NCBI GenBank assembly: GCA_954871525.1
Contig: OX940869.1
Location: forward strand, 14,873,001-14,937,000
Source: Parietaria judaica
Lineage: Eukaryota > Streptophyta > Magnoliopsida > Rosales > Urticaceae
Reading direction: 5' to 3'
Length of the DNA stretch: 64,000 nucleotides
This document shows positions 10,868-22,353 of this stretch, one piece after another (positions within the stretch are counted from its first letter, which is position 1; each line of letters opens with the position of its first letter). The notes beneath the pieces were generated by a model. The model ran no database searches, was not told where the DNA came from, and saw nothing but the letters and a program-made list of their open reading frames with translations. A program made the position numbers and the translations under genes.

Positions 10868-11130
10868 GTTATTAAAGAAGATTACTGTATTAACATTGTA
10901 TGTATGTAAAAATTATTAATTTAAGTACTATTAATATATGCTTTTGGTTTTTTTTTATTCAAAAGTAATTAATTGTAACCAAACGGTGTTTTAGAAAACA
11001 AACTTCCAAAAAGATTTGCCAGACCAAACTCCCAAACTGGCTTCTCAAACCAAACTTTGAAACTGGTTTCCCAAACCACTTAACCAAACGCCACTTTAGT
11101 GACTTCGATGATTTTTACCGCAAATTTCCC

Positions 11131-11767
11131 AATAATTTTCTGTTTTCATTTTTATATATATATATGAGCTAACATATTTTTTTTTCTTTTCCATATTCGA
11201 TTCTGCTTCAGTGTAATTTGAACTTTAAAGGATGTCGTACTTGTGTCGTTTTTTATTGATATTTTAATTATATTGGATGTCGTTTATCTTTTTTTTTTTT
11301 GCAGATTTGTCGTTTCAAAAGAATACCATTTCATTGTCATTTAGGGCCATGGCACCTGTGCGTTAGTCCAGAAATTTGTCTGAGTGGAACAAGGAAATAT
11401 CATATTGATAATTCAAGGAATATTTGCACATAAACTATGAATTATACTATTTTTCTACTCCATATTGCGGTAAATAAAACGTCGTGAATTTTGAGTAAAA
11501 ACAATGTTCCGAGCAAGACTATTTGCTTCGCTAAGGGGCCTTTATTCTTTGACAAACTCTTTAAGGTTTAGGACCACCTTTATTCTTAGACAAACTGTTT
11601 TTCATTCGATTAAACAACTTTTTTATACGAAGATGTAGGAACAAAGTTGTAGATATGTATTTCATATCTAAATGAGGGTCGTCGTATTTTTTAATATAAA
11701 ATGAGCTGGTCGTGGGGGAAACATTAGCACAGCTTATTCATTAGACTAGGATTGTGTATTTAAAATG
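11131..11767. other. Spacer between palindrome and SIRE element
   Basis: AT-rich, with a (TA)n tract near 11154. No gene, TIR or repeat is recognised. Confidence 0.6.
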
Positions 11768-11772
11768 AGAGT

Positions 11773-12477
11773 TGTTGAATCATGATTTGCGATTATTGAA
11801 TATTCATTATTTCATGATTCGATTTGTCTATTTATGGAAAGTATTGACATCCTTGATGTCATGACAGCTGCTGATATATTTCATGAAAGTTATAAGTCGC
11901 ATCATCAATCAAGGGTGATTGAGTTGTTATCTCCCTGATGTTAATGTTGAATATCACGCTGGAATGAATGAAGAGATTTACGTGTTTATTCTAATCAAGG
12001 GAGAGATTTCAGGAGCTGATTTATGGAAAGGAATTAGTGTGCAGCTTCTATATGTCCCGGCTGATGAGGTTCTATTTCGTTAGCACTTACAAAGATAATC
12101 TCTAGAATCTTCGGGAGAAGTCAATCAGCAATTCACGAGTGAATTGAAGAAGGACGGGACGTTCGTAGCTGATTGTTGCAAGGGGATCTTGCAAGTTCAT
12201 CAAGAGTTTACTTCGGATGTCAAAGTTGTTGTCGTGATAACAAGGGGGAGTTTCCTGTTTAATCTTTGTATCCTGTTTGTATTACTGATTGTAATCTTCA
12301 TATGCAATCTTTTGGTTGATTAATCTGGGTGAGTGCCCCGCAGAATTAGTGACAGGAAGTCCGAACTGCGTTACCAAAAAGTATTGGTGTTCATTTACTT
12401 TTCCGCACTCTCTTTATTCCTATCGTTCACGATTATAACGTCATATTATATGTGCAACGCGAAAATACGTCTTTACA
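11773..12477 (+). repeat. 5' LTR of the SIRE-type element
   Basis: Starts TGTTGAATCATGATTTGCG and ends ATACGTCTTTACA. It is 705 bp long, against 662 bp for the 3' copy. The difference is a single 43-bp block near 12268-12315, present only here. Otherwise scattered substitutions separate the two. Confidence 0.9.
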
Positions 12478-12479
12478 AT

Positions 12480-12493
12480 TGGTATTAGAGCAG
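12480..12493 (+). other. Primer-binding site
   Basis: TGGTATTAGAGCAG lies two bases after the LTR and matches the usual plant copia primer site TGGTATCAGAGC (initiator Met-tRNA 3' end) with one change. Confidence 0.85.
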
Positions 12494-12557
12494 GTACGCT
12501 TAACATTTGATTTGGTTTCAGAGAAAGCGTGAAAAGATCTGCTTGACGATTTTCAAA

Positions 12558-13140
12558 ATGGGATCTAGAGAATCCGCTGGAATTGTAAGGCCTCTTATAC
12601 TAGATGGTTCAAACTACTCCTACTGAAAAGACAGAATGATCATCTACATTCAATCAATCGATGTCAATGCATGGCCGAGCATCGTTGAAGGTTGGGCTCA
12701 TCCTGTCACTGTCGTTAATGGTGTCGCATCACCAAAGCCCCTTGCGAGTTGGGATGCTGCCGAGAAAGAAGTTGGTCTTGCAAATTCGAGAGATCTCAAT
12801 GCCATTCTTTCTGCAATTGACGAAAGACAATTCAACCAGATGGCCACCTGCTCTACTAACCAAAATTTTTTGCAGGATACTGAAGAAATTTAATTCAAAG
12901 AAAAACTTTTCAAGAGAAGGATTCAAATCTTCATCAAATCAGAGCTCATCAAAATATCATAAAAATAAACCTGAAGAATCATCAAGATCCACCAAAGGAG
13001 TCCAATGCAGAGAATGTGAAGGCTTTGGTCACTATCAAAATGAGTGCATCAACACTGTGAAGAAGAACAAGTCATATCATGCTCCGGTCAACCATGAAAG
13101 TTCTGAAGATGACAATGAGGATGACAATGATGAAGAATGA
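12558..13140 (+). pseudogene. copia gag, internally deleted
   Basis: Starts at the ATG at 12558 (MGSRESAGIVRPLILDG). A TGG-to-TGA stop follows in NYSY*KDRM, and the frame continues through IDVNAWPSIVEGW. The middle of gag is gone: around 12860 the reading jumps from the early gag domain to the lysine-rich region before the zinc knuckle. A retroviral-type CCHC knuckle is intact (CRECEGFGHYQNEC, C-x2-C-x4-H-x4-C, near 13006-13048). A TGA at 13138-13140 breaks the junction with the downstream region. Gag forms the virus-like particle; this copy cannot. Confidence 0.8.
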
Positions 13141-14061
13141 GGGCTCGTTAATCATTTTGTTGCCTTCTCCAGTCGACTCATTTCATACTCCTCTGATGAA
13201 GAAGAAGGTGCTGGTACGTCAGCATACATGACAACAAAATCTGACAGTGAAAACATGGATTCATCCTCTGAGGAAGATGTTCAAGAAATGTACGATAACA
13301 TGTACAAAAAATGGATTCAGGTATGTGATCAAAACTCTAAAGTTCTAGATGAAAATTATGTACTAACCCAGCAGCTTGATGAATATTAGAAGACCATTGA
13401 GACTCTCTCGAACAAATTGAACTCCTCTAATATGGTCACCAGAAATCTTGTTCAAAAGATATCAGAAAAGAACAAGAAGATTAAAAGTCTTGAGGACTCT
13501 ATTTCAAAATTCAACACGGGAAAGGTGGAGCTGGATGTAATCATTGATCAATCCAAAATGAGTGGAGATGTTCGTGGCATAGGCTACCAAGAAGAAGAGG
13601 GAAAATTATTTCCGAAAACACCAACCATGGGACCCACCTATGTTGTTCAACAATTTGATCCATATTACAATTCTGCAAATCAGGTGAACAAATTCCAACC
13701 TCGCACTAGTAACAAAAGGTTTGTATCCAGAAAATCATTTATCAAATCTCAAAATCCAGTGTTAAAAACCATTCCGTCTCTTGAATCTACTTTTACTCGT
13801 AGCACTGAACAACTTGATTCTCTTGTGAAGACTCGTGTCATGACACGATGCGACTTTTGTCATCTTCCAGGTCATATCATTGATTAGTGCAACATACTGT
13901 GTAAGAGTCTTTTTAATGGAAGAAAGATAACCCTTATCACTAAGGATGATTCTTTTGAAAGTTTTAATACTGGAAAATTTAGAAGAGAATGGATACCCAA
14001 ACCTAATGTTCATAATTACAATTGTTTCGTTGCCTATACATCTCTTTATTCTACTGCTGAA
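13141..14061 (+). pseudogene. gag-pol linker with second zinc knuckle
   Basis: Same polyprotein as gag. Charged, coiled-coil-like stretches (QKISEKNKKIKSLEDSISKF) are followed by a second CCHC motif, CDFCHLPGHIID-x-C, at 13849-13890, in which a TAG sits just before the last Cys. Another TAG is at 13387-13389. This layout, with a knuckle shortly before the protease, is usual in SIRE-type copia elements. Confidence 0.7.
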
Positions 14062-15633
14062 GAAGCTTGGTATTTTGACAGTGGATGTTCTCGTCATATG
14101 ACTGGACATCGAGAATATTTGATTAACATTACTAGGTTTTGTGGCAAAGTCTCATTCGATGATGGTCGAAGAAGCGATGTAATTGGTGTAGAAGACCTGA
14201 TGCTCCCTGGCTATCCGAAGTTGACGGGTGTTCTCCTAGTTGAAAATCTAAAAGCTAACCTGATCAGGATTAGCCAGATTTGTGATACTGAACATAATGT
14301 CTTATTCACTCGCACCAAATATTTTGTTTTTAGTGATGACCTAACCCATGTCATGGCAGGAGAAAGATCTGTAGACAATTGTTATCTTCTTGTGAAAAAT
14401 GATGTTTGTTTCAGAACCTCAGATGCTACGTGGGATCTTTGGCATGAAAAGTTAGGTCATATCAATGATCGCCACATGTTGAACATCTCTCACAACCAAG
14501 GTGTCATTGGTCTTCCTACTCTTAGAAAATCTCACAACGGTGTGTGTGGACCCTGCCAACTTGGAAAACAGAAAAAGAATAGTCACAAAGCTGTCAGCTC
14601 CATTGTCACTGCCAGAGTTCTTGAACTCCTTCATACCGACCTCATTGGTCCGACAACAGTCATCAGCTCAGGGGGAAAGAGGTACATTCTTGTATGTGTT
14701 GATGATTTTTCTAGATTCACGTGGGTTAAATTCTTGTAGGACTAAAGTGAAACTTTCGAGAATTTCAAAACTTTGTGCACACAAGTTCAAAATCAAAAGG
14801 GAATCTTTATTGGAAAGATTGTCCGCATTCGAAGCGACCACGGGAAGGAGTTTAAAAATTCGATGTTCGCTGACTACTGCAATGCAAATGGAATCTCTCA
14901 TGAATTTTCTGCTCCAATAACTCCTCAACAAAATGGTGTCGTGGAACGGAAAAATAGGACACTACAAGAGATGGCCAGAGTGATGCTAAATTGAAAGGAG
15001 TTAAATCCAAAATGGTGGGCACAAGCAGTGAACACAGCGTGTCACATTATCAATCGAGTGTACTTCCGCCCCAAAACAATTAAAACTCCATATGAAATAT
15101 GGCGAGGTAAGAAACCAAATGTTTCCTATTTTCATATTTTTGGAAGTCGTTGTTTTGTTTTGAATGACAGGACGCATACATCAAAGTTTGCCCTAAAGTG
15201 TGATGAAGACATATTCCTTGGATACTCTGCCACAAGTCATGCATATCGAGTCTACAATAAAAGAACAAAGGTGATCATGGAATCTGTCAACGTTGTCATT
15301 GATGATGAGCCTCCTGCTACGACAGCAGCAATCACATCTGGACTTCCGAGGTCACTAGAGGACTTAATCACCATGCATAGAGAATCTTCCATAGACAAAT
15401 CCTCTACTTCATCTCCTGCAACAAAGCCATTTGTTGAAGCATCATCAAGCTCAACTGATTATACAGTCTCTGATATGACACCTGAAGACGCACCAACAGC
15501 CACACTCAAAGAAATTGTTCCCTCCTCCAGAGTTGCAAAGAATCATCCCATTACACAAGTCATTGATCTGTCAATTCGGAACGGAATAAATGCACAATTA
15601 GTCAACCTGATTACAAGGAACTTGCTGGACTGA
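14062..15633 (+). pseudogene. copia protease and integrase region
   Basis: The aspartic protease active site is WYFDSGCSRHMTG (near 14068-14106). The integrase zinc-binding start is WHEKLGHINDRHM with a CGPCQLGKQ Cys pair. The catalytic core follows as HTDLIGP, VDDFSRFTWVKFL, then IRSDHGKEFKN, and the glutamate-containing PQQNGVVERKNRTLQEM. The copia-type C-terminal segment runs FGSRCFVLNDR to DIFLGYS. Stops break it at 14737-14739 and 14748-14750 (inside the core) and at 14992-14994. The DDE residues themselves can be read. Confidence 0.85.
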
Positions 15634-16655
15634 GCTATTTTACATCCCAACTAGAACCTACCAATATCAAGACAGCCTTGGAAGATGAGTTTTGGATTAA
15701 TGCCATGCAAGAATAGCTAAATCAGTTTCAACAGAACAATGTCTAAGATCTAGTGGAATGTCCTTCAAATGTCAATGTTATTGGAACAAAGTGGATCTTC
15801 AAGAACAAAACAGATGAAAAAGGTTTAGTGATAAAAAAACAAGGCCCGACTAGTTGCTCAAGGATATACTAAAGTGGAAGGAGTGGATTTTGAGGAAACT
15901 TTCGCTCCGGTTGCACGACTTGAATCAATCAGACTTCTACTCGCCATCTCATGCAACCTAAATTTCAAACTATATCAAATGGATGTAAAGAGTGCATTTT
16001 TTAATGGAGTTATTGAAGAAGAAGTCTACGTGTGCCAACCTCAAGTGTTTGAAGATCCAAATCTCCCTCACTATGTTTTCAAGCTAAACAAAGCACTGTA
16101 CGGCCTCAAGCAAGCACCCCGTGCGTGGTATGAAAGGCTCACCAAACATCTTGAAAACAAAGGATACCAACGAGGCGGCTCCGATCAAACCTTCTTCATT
16201 CACAGGTATCACTCTAACACTATCATTGCACAGATTTATGTTGACGATATTGTTTTTGGATCTACTTCAGGTGCATTGGTGAAAGAGTTTGTCTCAATGA
16301 TGGAGTGAGAATTCGAGATGAGTATGGATGGAGAACTCTCCATGTTTCTTGGTTTACATGTTTCTCAGACTGACAATGGCCTTTTTATCTCTCAATCTAA
16401 ATATGCCAAAAACATTGTCAAAAAAATTCGACTCTCTGAGTCCCGTACTGTCAGGACACCAATTTTCACATCCGGAATTTTTTTTAAAGATCAGGATGGT
16501 GTCTCTGTTGATCCTAAACTCTATCGCAGTATTATAGGCAGCTTGTTATATCTTACTACTAGTAGACCAGATATATGTCAAAGTGTAGGTGTTTGTGCAC
16601 GATCTCAAGCTGATCCCAAAGAATCACACCTCACTGCTGCTAAAAGGATCATCAG
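15634..16655 (+). pseudogene. copia reverse transcriptase, split by an LTR
   Basis: Recognisable motifs are FEETFAPVARLESIRLLLAI, then LYQMDVKSAFFNG with the first catalytic Asp. KALYGLKQAPRAWYERL and IYVDDIVFGST with the YVDD catalytic pair follow, then GSLLYLTTSRPDI. In-frame stops lie near 15714, 16306 and in the linker before 15840. The reading frame meets the LTR insertion inside the sequence that should run RYVLGTVDYG into RNase H. Confidence 0.88.
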
Positions 16656-16660
16656 GTATG

Positions 16661-19305
16661 TGTTGGGAATTTGATCTAGCTCTGATACCATTTGTTGGAA
16701 ATTTGATCTGGCTATTATGCCAATTTTCCTTAGAAATAACAAATAGCTCTGATTGTAAATTCATTAAAAATTACGTTTAACGTCCCGTCCAAATTACCTC
16801 GAATATTCCGCTCTCATCAGTCCGTCCGGGTAACTTTTAAAATAATTTTAAGTCAGAATAGTTACTCCGTAACAACGCACTGACATCGAGTAATTTGGAT
16901 AAAGCGATCGGATAAATAATTGGAAATTTAATTATCACAATTAATTTCATAACAACATTATTAAATCTAATGTCTATGGAAAATAAATAAATACAATAAA
17001 AGAAATTTTGCATTTATTGACCCAATGCATAAGGCCGTACCTCATTGATGACTTCTGGCTGCGCGTTCTGACTTTGGCAGGGCTCGCCGGTGCTAGGGAA
17101 ACTCCCGTGATCTTCCGGGTTATTCTCCTGGAATCCTCGTACCGAAGCGTGGGCTTCGATGATAGGACTCTGATAAATATTTAACTGATGGTTCTTTTGA
17201 AGCTATCGGAGAAAAGATCTCACAAAGCCGATCCGGGGGGAGTGAGAAGAGTCAATTTTCGCATCCTCTAATAAGGGGTCACGAAATTTTGAGCTCTGAG
17301 GTGTGAAGAAAAGTGTGGAATGAGCTCCCTATTTATAGAGTTCAATTCCAACCATCTGTGAGAAATTCCCTCCATCCGGATCATATGATTGGTCGAAAAC
17401 CAATGGCTTGGATTAATCCTAGGAATTTTTTGAATTTTAAATGATAAAATAAATCTAATCCAGCAGTCCAGATTAAATCTAGATTGATCCAATGGATTAG
17501 ATTGACTGAGAGATTTTCTCAACCACCAAACTTGGTCACCAAGTTTATATTATTTATCAATTTCGAAATTCCCCTTTAAATAAATAAAATATTAATTTAC
17601 AATCAAATGGTCAAGATTAAATCTTAAACCGATCCAACGGATTAAACGAATTTAAGGGTTTTTCTTTAATACCTAAACAATAGGTACTTATGCTGCATAT
17701 ATGCAAAACTTGCATAAAGGAATCACGCGTGAAATCTGTTGTATTTGCACGCATTCCTAGGCAGCCATTTAACTTTCCTTCTTTCTATACATATATATAA
17801 TTTTATACAAGAATCTGATGGTTTAAAAACAATCTCAATGTATATTTTTTTTGTCACGGTAAAAGGTTGCGTGCAACCTTTCATATATATTATAATATAA
17901 ATCTATTAATTATTAATTAATTATTAATAATCCGGAATAAATCCTATTAATAATTAAATTATATTATAATTTCTTCTCTCTTATATCACACATTAAAATG
18001 TCGTGGGACAAACTCACAATTTTATTTGTGACACGTGATTTAATTAATGCAACCCGAAACTTTAGGTTAAATTCATTAAATCTATAAATCACAAACCGTC
18101 AGTCGGATTGACTCGGTTCAAAAAGATAAATTGCACAGAATTAAATTTTCTAAAACTTTCCAGTTGATGACAAAATTCAATTCATTCATCTTTTGACAGT
18201 TAAATTTCCGGTACCAAACTTTGTTACTTTTGCCGCGATAAAACTATCCGAAATCAGACTAAGACTTCAGTTTTATAAATCCTGTCAAATGATTAAACAA
18301 ATGTATATTTAATCACGTACGTACTATCCTGGGGACCATGGACCCATATCACTTAAGCTCCAACGAACTGCTAGAAGTTCGTTAATCTCGGTGTTATTCC
18401 ACTATAAACCCGAGGCTGCACTCTTAGTTATACAGTATATATTATTCCCTTTTATAGCAAGGTGTCCATTGATACAATCAAATTCAGGTTATTGATCTTT
18501 CACTTTATAATCCACACATGAGCAGGCGGTATTACCGTATTGCCCCTCAATGCATTTTCATCCTTAACTCAGTCGGTAATATTGTGAGCGATTCACTTAT
18601 GATTACGAGTCATAAGCTGGCCATGGGTCTTTCTTACTTCTCACCATCGACAATTACGGGAATCATCTTGACTCTGAAAAGAGTTGTGTGACGCCTATAT
18701 CTATGATCAAGCTACCTTTACTACTGACTATCATGTTCCAAAAAATAATAGTGTTGGGAACAGCGGTAATATTTTGTGTTCTTTAACGGTTAAATCAAAG
18801 AACAATCAAGCCAGCAGCTCAGACTCAAGATCACTCAGGACTTAGATCGAATATCCATTTGATCATCTATTAGTGACTCAACTCCAAGTTATCAGTGACG
18901 GTCTTATATGATAACTTCCGCAGTTTAAGTCAGGTCCAGTCCAGTATGAAGACGCTTCACACTTAATGCACTTCTAGTGAGTGTGACACACACTTAATCC
19001 AGAATAGGATTATAGCACTTAGTCACATTAATGACCTTATCCGATTAATGAGCTCCCACCTAGTTAATCAGGTCACGGACAATTTAAGTTCATTTATTAT
19101 GATTATCAATTCTTCCTCACATTGACTCGGGCGTGATGATAATAACATAATTGCATTCCATTATGAACTATGGATCAAACATTCTATTTTACTCTACCTG
19201 AAACTATAATAAGATTAACATAATAAGTATCATCTTTATTCAACGACAAATCATAATCTTTTACAAATGGGTTAAAACAGCTTGTTTAAAGGCACATGTC
19301 CAACA
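16661..19305 (-). mobile_element. LTR with primer-site stub, TSD GTATG, minus orientation
   Basis: Bounded by TGTTGGGAATTTGATC and ...CATGTCCAACA, with GTATG at 16656-16660 and 19306-19310. Within the first 40 bases, 16 bases of LTR end (16661-16676) are followed by CTCTGATACCA, the complement of a TGGTATCAGAG primer site. A second LTR end, TGTTGGAAATTTGATC, follows at 16695. Read on the minus strand this is a complete LTR, its primer site, and then only the last 16 bases of the other LTR; the whole coding interior is missing. It interrupts the SIRE RNase H. Confidence 0.85.
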
Positions 19306-19310
19306 GTATG

Positions 19311-19829
19311 TCTCTGTGCACAATTGATTATGGTCTATTGTATTCTCGTGGTTCTCCTCTTTGTTTGATAGGCTATAGTGATGCTGATTGGGCTGGAGGT
19401 GCTGACGATAGAAAAAGCACCACCGGAGGGTGTTTCTTCATTGGAGAAAATCTGGTGACTTGGTTCAGCAAAAAGCAAATCTCTATCTCCATCTCCACTG
19501 CCGAATCTGAATATATTGCTGACTCTAGTTGGTGCACACAATTACTTTGGATGAAACAAATGCTCAGCGACTATGGCGTGCATCAACAAAGCCTCAATCT
19601 TCTATGTGACAACCAAAGTGCCATCAATATATCCAAAAATCCTGTCCAGCATTCAAGGACCAAACACATTGACATCAGGCATCATTTCATTCACGAGTTG
19701 GTGGAGAAAAAGATTGTTGTCATGGACCATGTCACGACAACAGAGAACCTTGCTGACATCTATACCAAACCACTGGATGCATCTCGCTTTGAAGATCTTC
19801 AACGCAAAATAGGCATCTGTCGGATCTGA
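19311..19829 (+). pseudogene. copia RNase H (3' end of pol)
   Basis: Resumes after the LTR as DYGLLYSRGSPLCLIGYSDA. RNase H catalytic positions are visible: Asp in YSDADWAG, Glu in STAESEYIA and Asp in LLCDNQSAI. The usual copia ending HFIHELVEKK... and LADIYTKPLD runs to the stop at 19827-19829. This part is open in one frame. It belongs to the same ORF as the RT at 15634-16655. Confidence 0.88.
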
Positions 19830-20261
19830 TATCCTTCTTTTCTCTATTATTTAATATTAATTTCTTTGTGTGTTTGTGTGTTTGTCTGTTTTCCGTTATT
19901 TTTTTTACAAATTAAATCAAAAGTAAAAAAAATTAATAAAAATTTCATAAATAGAATAAAATAAAGCATAAAAATAAAACTAAAAAAAGGGAAACTATAA
20001 AGGGCATCTTTTCTTCGACATAATTTGTGGGTTTTTATTCTAATTATTTGAATTTTAAAATGGAAATTGAGTTTAATTTCAAATATTTAGGAGATCCCTC
20101 CCATTTACTCCCACTTTCCCATTTTCTTCCTCTTTTCTCGCATTTCGTGTCTTAACCACCCCCACACTTCTTCATCATTTCCTTATATATCTCTCTCTCT
20201 CTTCGATCTCTCCTTCACTCTCTCTCTTTATCTCTCACTCTTCGACCACCCAACTTCTCCA
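19830..20261 (+). other. SIRE spacer between pol and env-like ORF
   Basis: No ORF. A pyrimidine-rich stretch with TATATCTCTCTCTCTC words at 20184-20232 sits just before the env-like ATG and resembles a 5' leader. Confidence 0.55.
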
Positions 20262-20897
20262 ATGGCGAAGACCAGAACTGGAAAGAGTACCTCCCATGAA
20301 CCGACTCTGAGGAAGACGAAGAAAACCAAGAAGGCGAAGGAGGTTGTGACCGGGTCAGGCGAACCCATTGCTGCAGTTCCTATCACTGCCATACCCACTG
20401 CCGAACCAATGACGAACCCTAACTCCCCCCCCCCCCCATCTCACCTGCTCATTTTGATCCATCACCCACTGATTCCTTGCACCAGGTTTCTCTTAATTTC
20501 TCACTGTTAAATAATTTTGGTTGATTTCACTATATATGATGGTTGCATGTGTGATTCTTCTAGTATAAACTTCCTTTATTAGAACATTTTTTTTTTGGGT
20601 TCAGTCTATTGTTCTAGGGCTCACTTAGGCACATACTCTTTGTTTAGTTCTAGGCAGTTCCTTAATTTCTTTAGCATGAACCCCACTCTCAGGTTCCTCC
20701 ATCAACCCAACCCACTGAGACGACAGAGGACATCGTTGCCACTATTCAGGCCTCTCAGTTGACCACTGAACAACGCTCCGTTCTTCATGATCCAACCGTT
20801 CAGGTTGTGCTGCGCTCAATCTACAACAGTGTCTCTGCTACCACCTCCATGTCCACGCCAGTCTTCTCCACCCTTGCTTCCGAAACAATCTCAAAAA
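20262..20897 (+). pseudogene. SIRE env-like ORF, 5' part, with an apparent intron
   Basis: Starts MAKTRTGKSTSHEPTLRK after a pyrimidine-rich leader. A run of C at 20427-20439 shifts the frame. Allowing for this, the product continues SPAHFDPSPTDSLHQ to a GT at 20486. The sequence between 20486 and 20692 looks like a 207-bp GT-AG intron. The frame then resumes VPPSTQPTETTEDIVATIQA and ends at the Tat insertion. The protein is basic then Ser/Thr/Pro-rich and has no membrane segment in this part. SIRE-type elements are known for such an env-like third ORF; its function is unknown. Confidence 0.65.
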
Positions 20898-20904
20898 TGG
20901 TGGG

Positions 20905-22050
20905 TGTCGCTGGAAGTGGTGATTGTAGAGGGCGATTTTCACCGCCCTTTTCCAGTCACAAAAATAATCGCAAATAACAAGTTAACAACAATGATTAGTG
21001 AATATCTTTGTTTTATTATATTTCCGATATGAGCTCGGTCTCCTTTCGTTGAATAGCTGGACAGTTGAAGGATCAAGAACAATGACTTTCTCTCTTTCTT
21101 CAGCCTTTCAATTACAGGATAGTCTCTCTTTCTCTCTGGTTTTTCTCCCTATTTTTTCGAACCCCTTTCAACGAGGCTTAACTAGCCTTTTATAGATTTT
21201 ACATTATGCCCCCTCGCATCTTTCCCGCCTTTTTTCTCTTTTTAATCATTCGCTTCCCAAAGTGATTTGAGGGAAGCATGGTTAATCCGTGCTTTATGTC
21301 ACTTCCGAGCCGACTGCCATTATGGGTAAGTGAGCTTTAATAAATGCGCATCCCGTCAGCCGTCATTCGGTCCTGCAAGCTTCGTCGTTGATGCCTCTTA
21401 TCGAGTGAGTAGGTGGGCTTCATTAAATGCGCATCCCGTCAATAGTCATTCGGCTCTGCATAATTCATCATGACCAAATTCCTCGTCGAGCGTGATGGGA
21501 CACTTCATCGCAGTCTGCTTTTATGCTAGCCATACTTCCTCGCGGTTAAACCTCCTCGGAGATAACCCTCCTCGAGGATACGCCTTATTTGACCCTCGGG
21601 CGATGAACTTCCTCGCCTTCTCTTATGTCGTTTATGGGACAAAACGACATGAGTTGTGTTGAGGATGGATTTGACCAAATCCGACCTTAACAGAATAAAG
21701 TATAATCTTCTTGGAGATAAGCCTCAGCCAACATTTGTTGATTTCCAAGTTGGTGACTGTTTCATTGGCTCCTCGCGTGGCTACATTGCTAAACTACTTC
21801 TTTTCCTCGCCATGCCTCCTTCGCCCCCCCTCCTCGTTGCGAGCCAGGTCCCTTGCCCGCGGGGGCTGCTGTGGCCCAAACGCCGTTGGCATTTTCATCG
21901 AGAGTTCTCCTCGCTTACCTGAACTCTGTATAATACCGAAACATACGCTTCGAAGACAAAAGTGTAAACGTAAACATGTACTTTGCAAATGCGAGATATT
22001 CCTTGGAAGCGTAAATATGCAAATTATTGAAATGTATGGATATGTATAAT
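20905..22050 (-). repeat. 3' LTR of Tat copy 1
   Basis: Read on the minus strand it starts TGTGAGTATTATACATATCC just after a CCAAGGG purine end, and ends near CCAGCGACA. The TGT/ACA termini fit, but the inner edge could instead be at 20898 or 20901. Without the other LTR the boundary cannot be confirmed. Confidence 0.6.
21186..21195 (-). promoter_or_regulatory. TATA box in the Tat LTR
   Basis: Minus-strand CTATAAAAGG lies about 280 bases before the LTR end, followed by an AG-rich leader (GGGAGAAAAACCAGAGAG). This is the expected U3/R layout. Confidence 0.5.
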
Positions 22051-22353
22051 ACTCACACCCTTGGCTCAGACTCATCACACCGTTTCCAGTTGTTCAGAGA
22101 ACCGTCTATTGTTTCCTGGTGCGCGCGTCGCCGTTGGGCATCCCGCCGTACTCTGCGGTGTAGGGGAAAACCGTGCTTACTGAGAGGTGCGTTCCTCCTG
22201 GCGGTCCGTTGGTCGCGATTGAAGATCGTTGTTTCTGTACTCCCTCACTTTTGGCCTCCTCGATACCCTCGACCTATTTTGCTTCTGCTCGCCCCTTTCG
22301 TCGAGCAATTTCTCTCAGGCACGCTCGCCTGTATATACATATATGCTTTTGAT

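Larger units (their letters stand above)
8734..11095 (+). mobile_element. PIF/Harbinger-type element inserted in the right arm
   Basis: Termini are GGTGGTGTTTGGTTAA at 8734 and the complement TTAACCAAACGCCACT ending at 11095. They are flanked by TTA at 8731-8733 and 11096-11098. A 3-bp TTA/TAA duplication and a GTTTGGTT-containing inverted repeat are typical of PIF/Harbinger. The segment also encodes a Harbinger-like transposase tail. The subterminal part (10985-11090) repeats AAACCAAACT-like words. Removing this element restores the palindrome arm exactly. It contains a solo LTR at 8828-10048. Confidence 0.75.
7267..11130. mobile_element. Palindromic composite: inverted duplication of a hAT 3' end and its flanks
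   Basis: The left arm (7267-7956) reappears inverted on the right (8096-8733, continuing at 11099-11130 after a later PIF/Harbinger insertion). The outermost words, GGGAAATTTGCGG at 7267 and CCGCAAATTTCCC at 11118-11130, pair exactly. Moving inwards, the arms share a 55-60-bp minisatellite of GCGGCAAAAGTCATTAA type, then a hAT terminus (CAGGGGCAAAGCCAGGAATT), then the last part of a hAT transposase gene. The unpaired centre is 7957-8095. Sequence outside the hAT terminus is also inverted, so the palindrome arose by inverted duplication that included flanking DNA, not by simple insertion. Confidence 0.8.
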
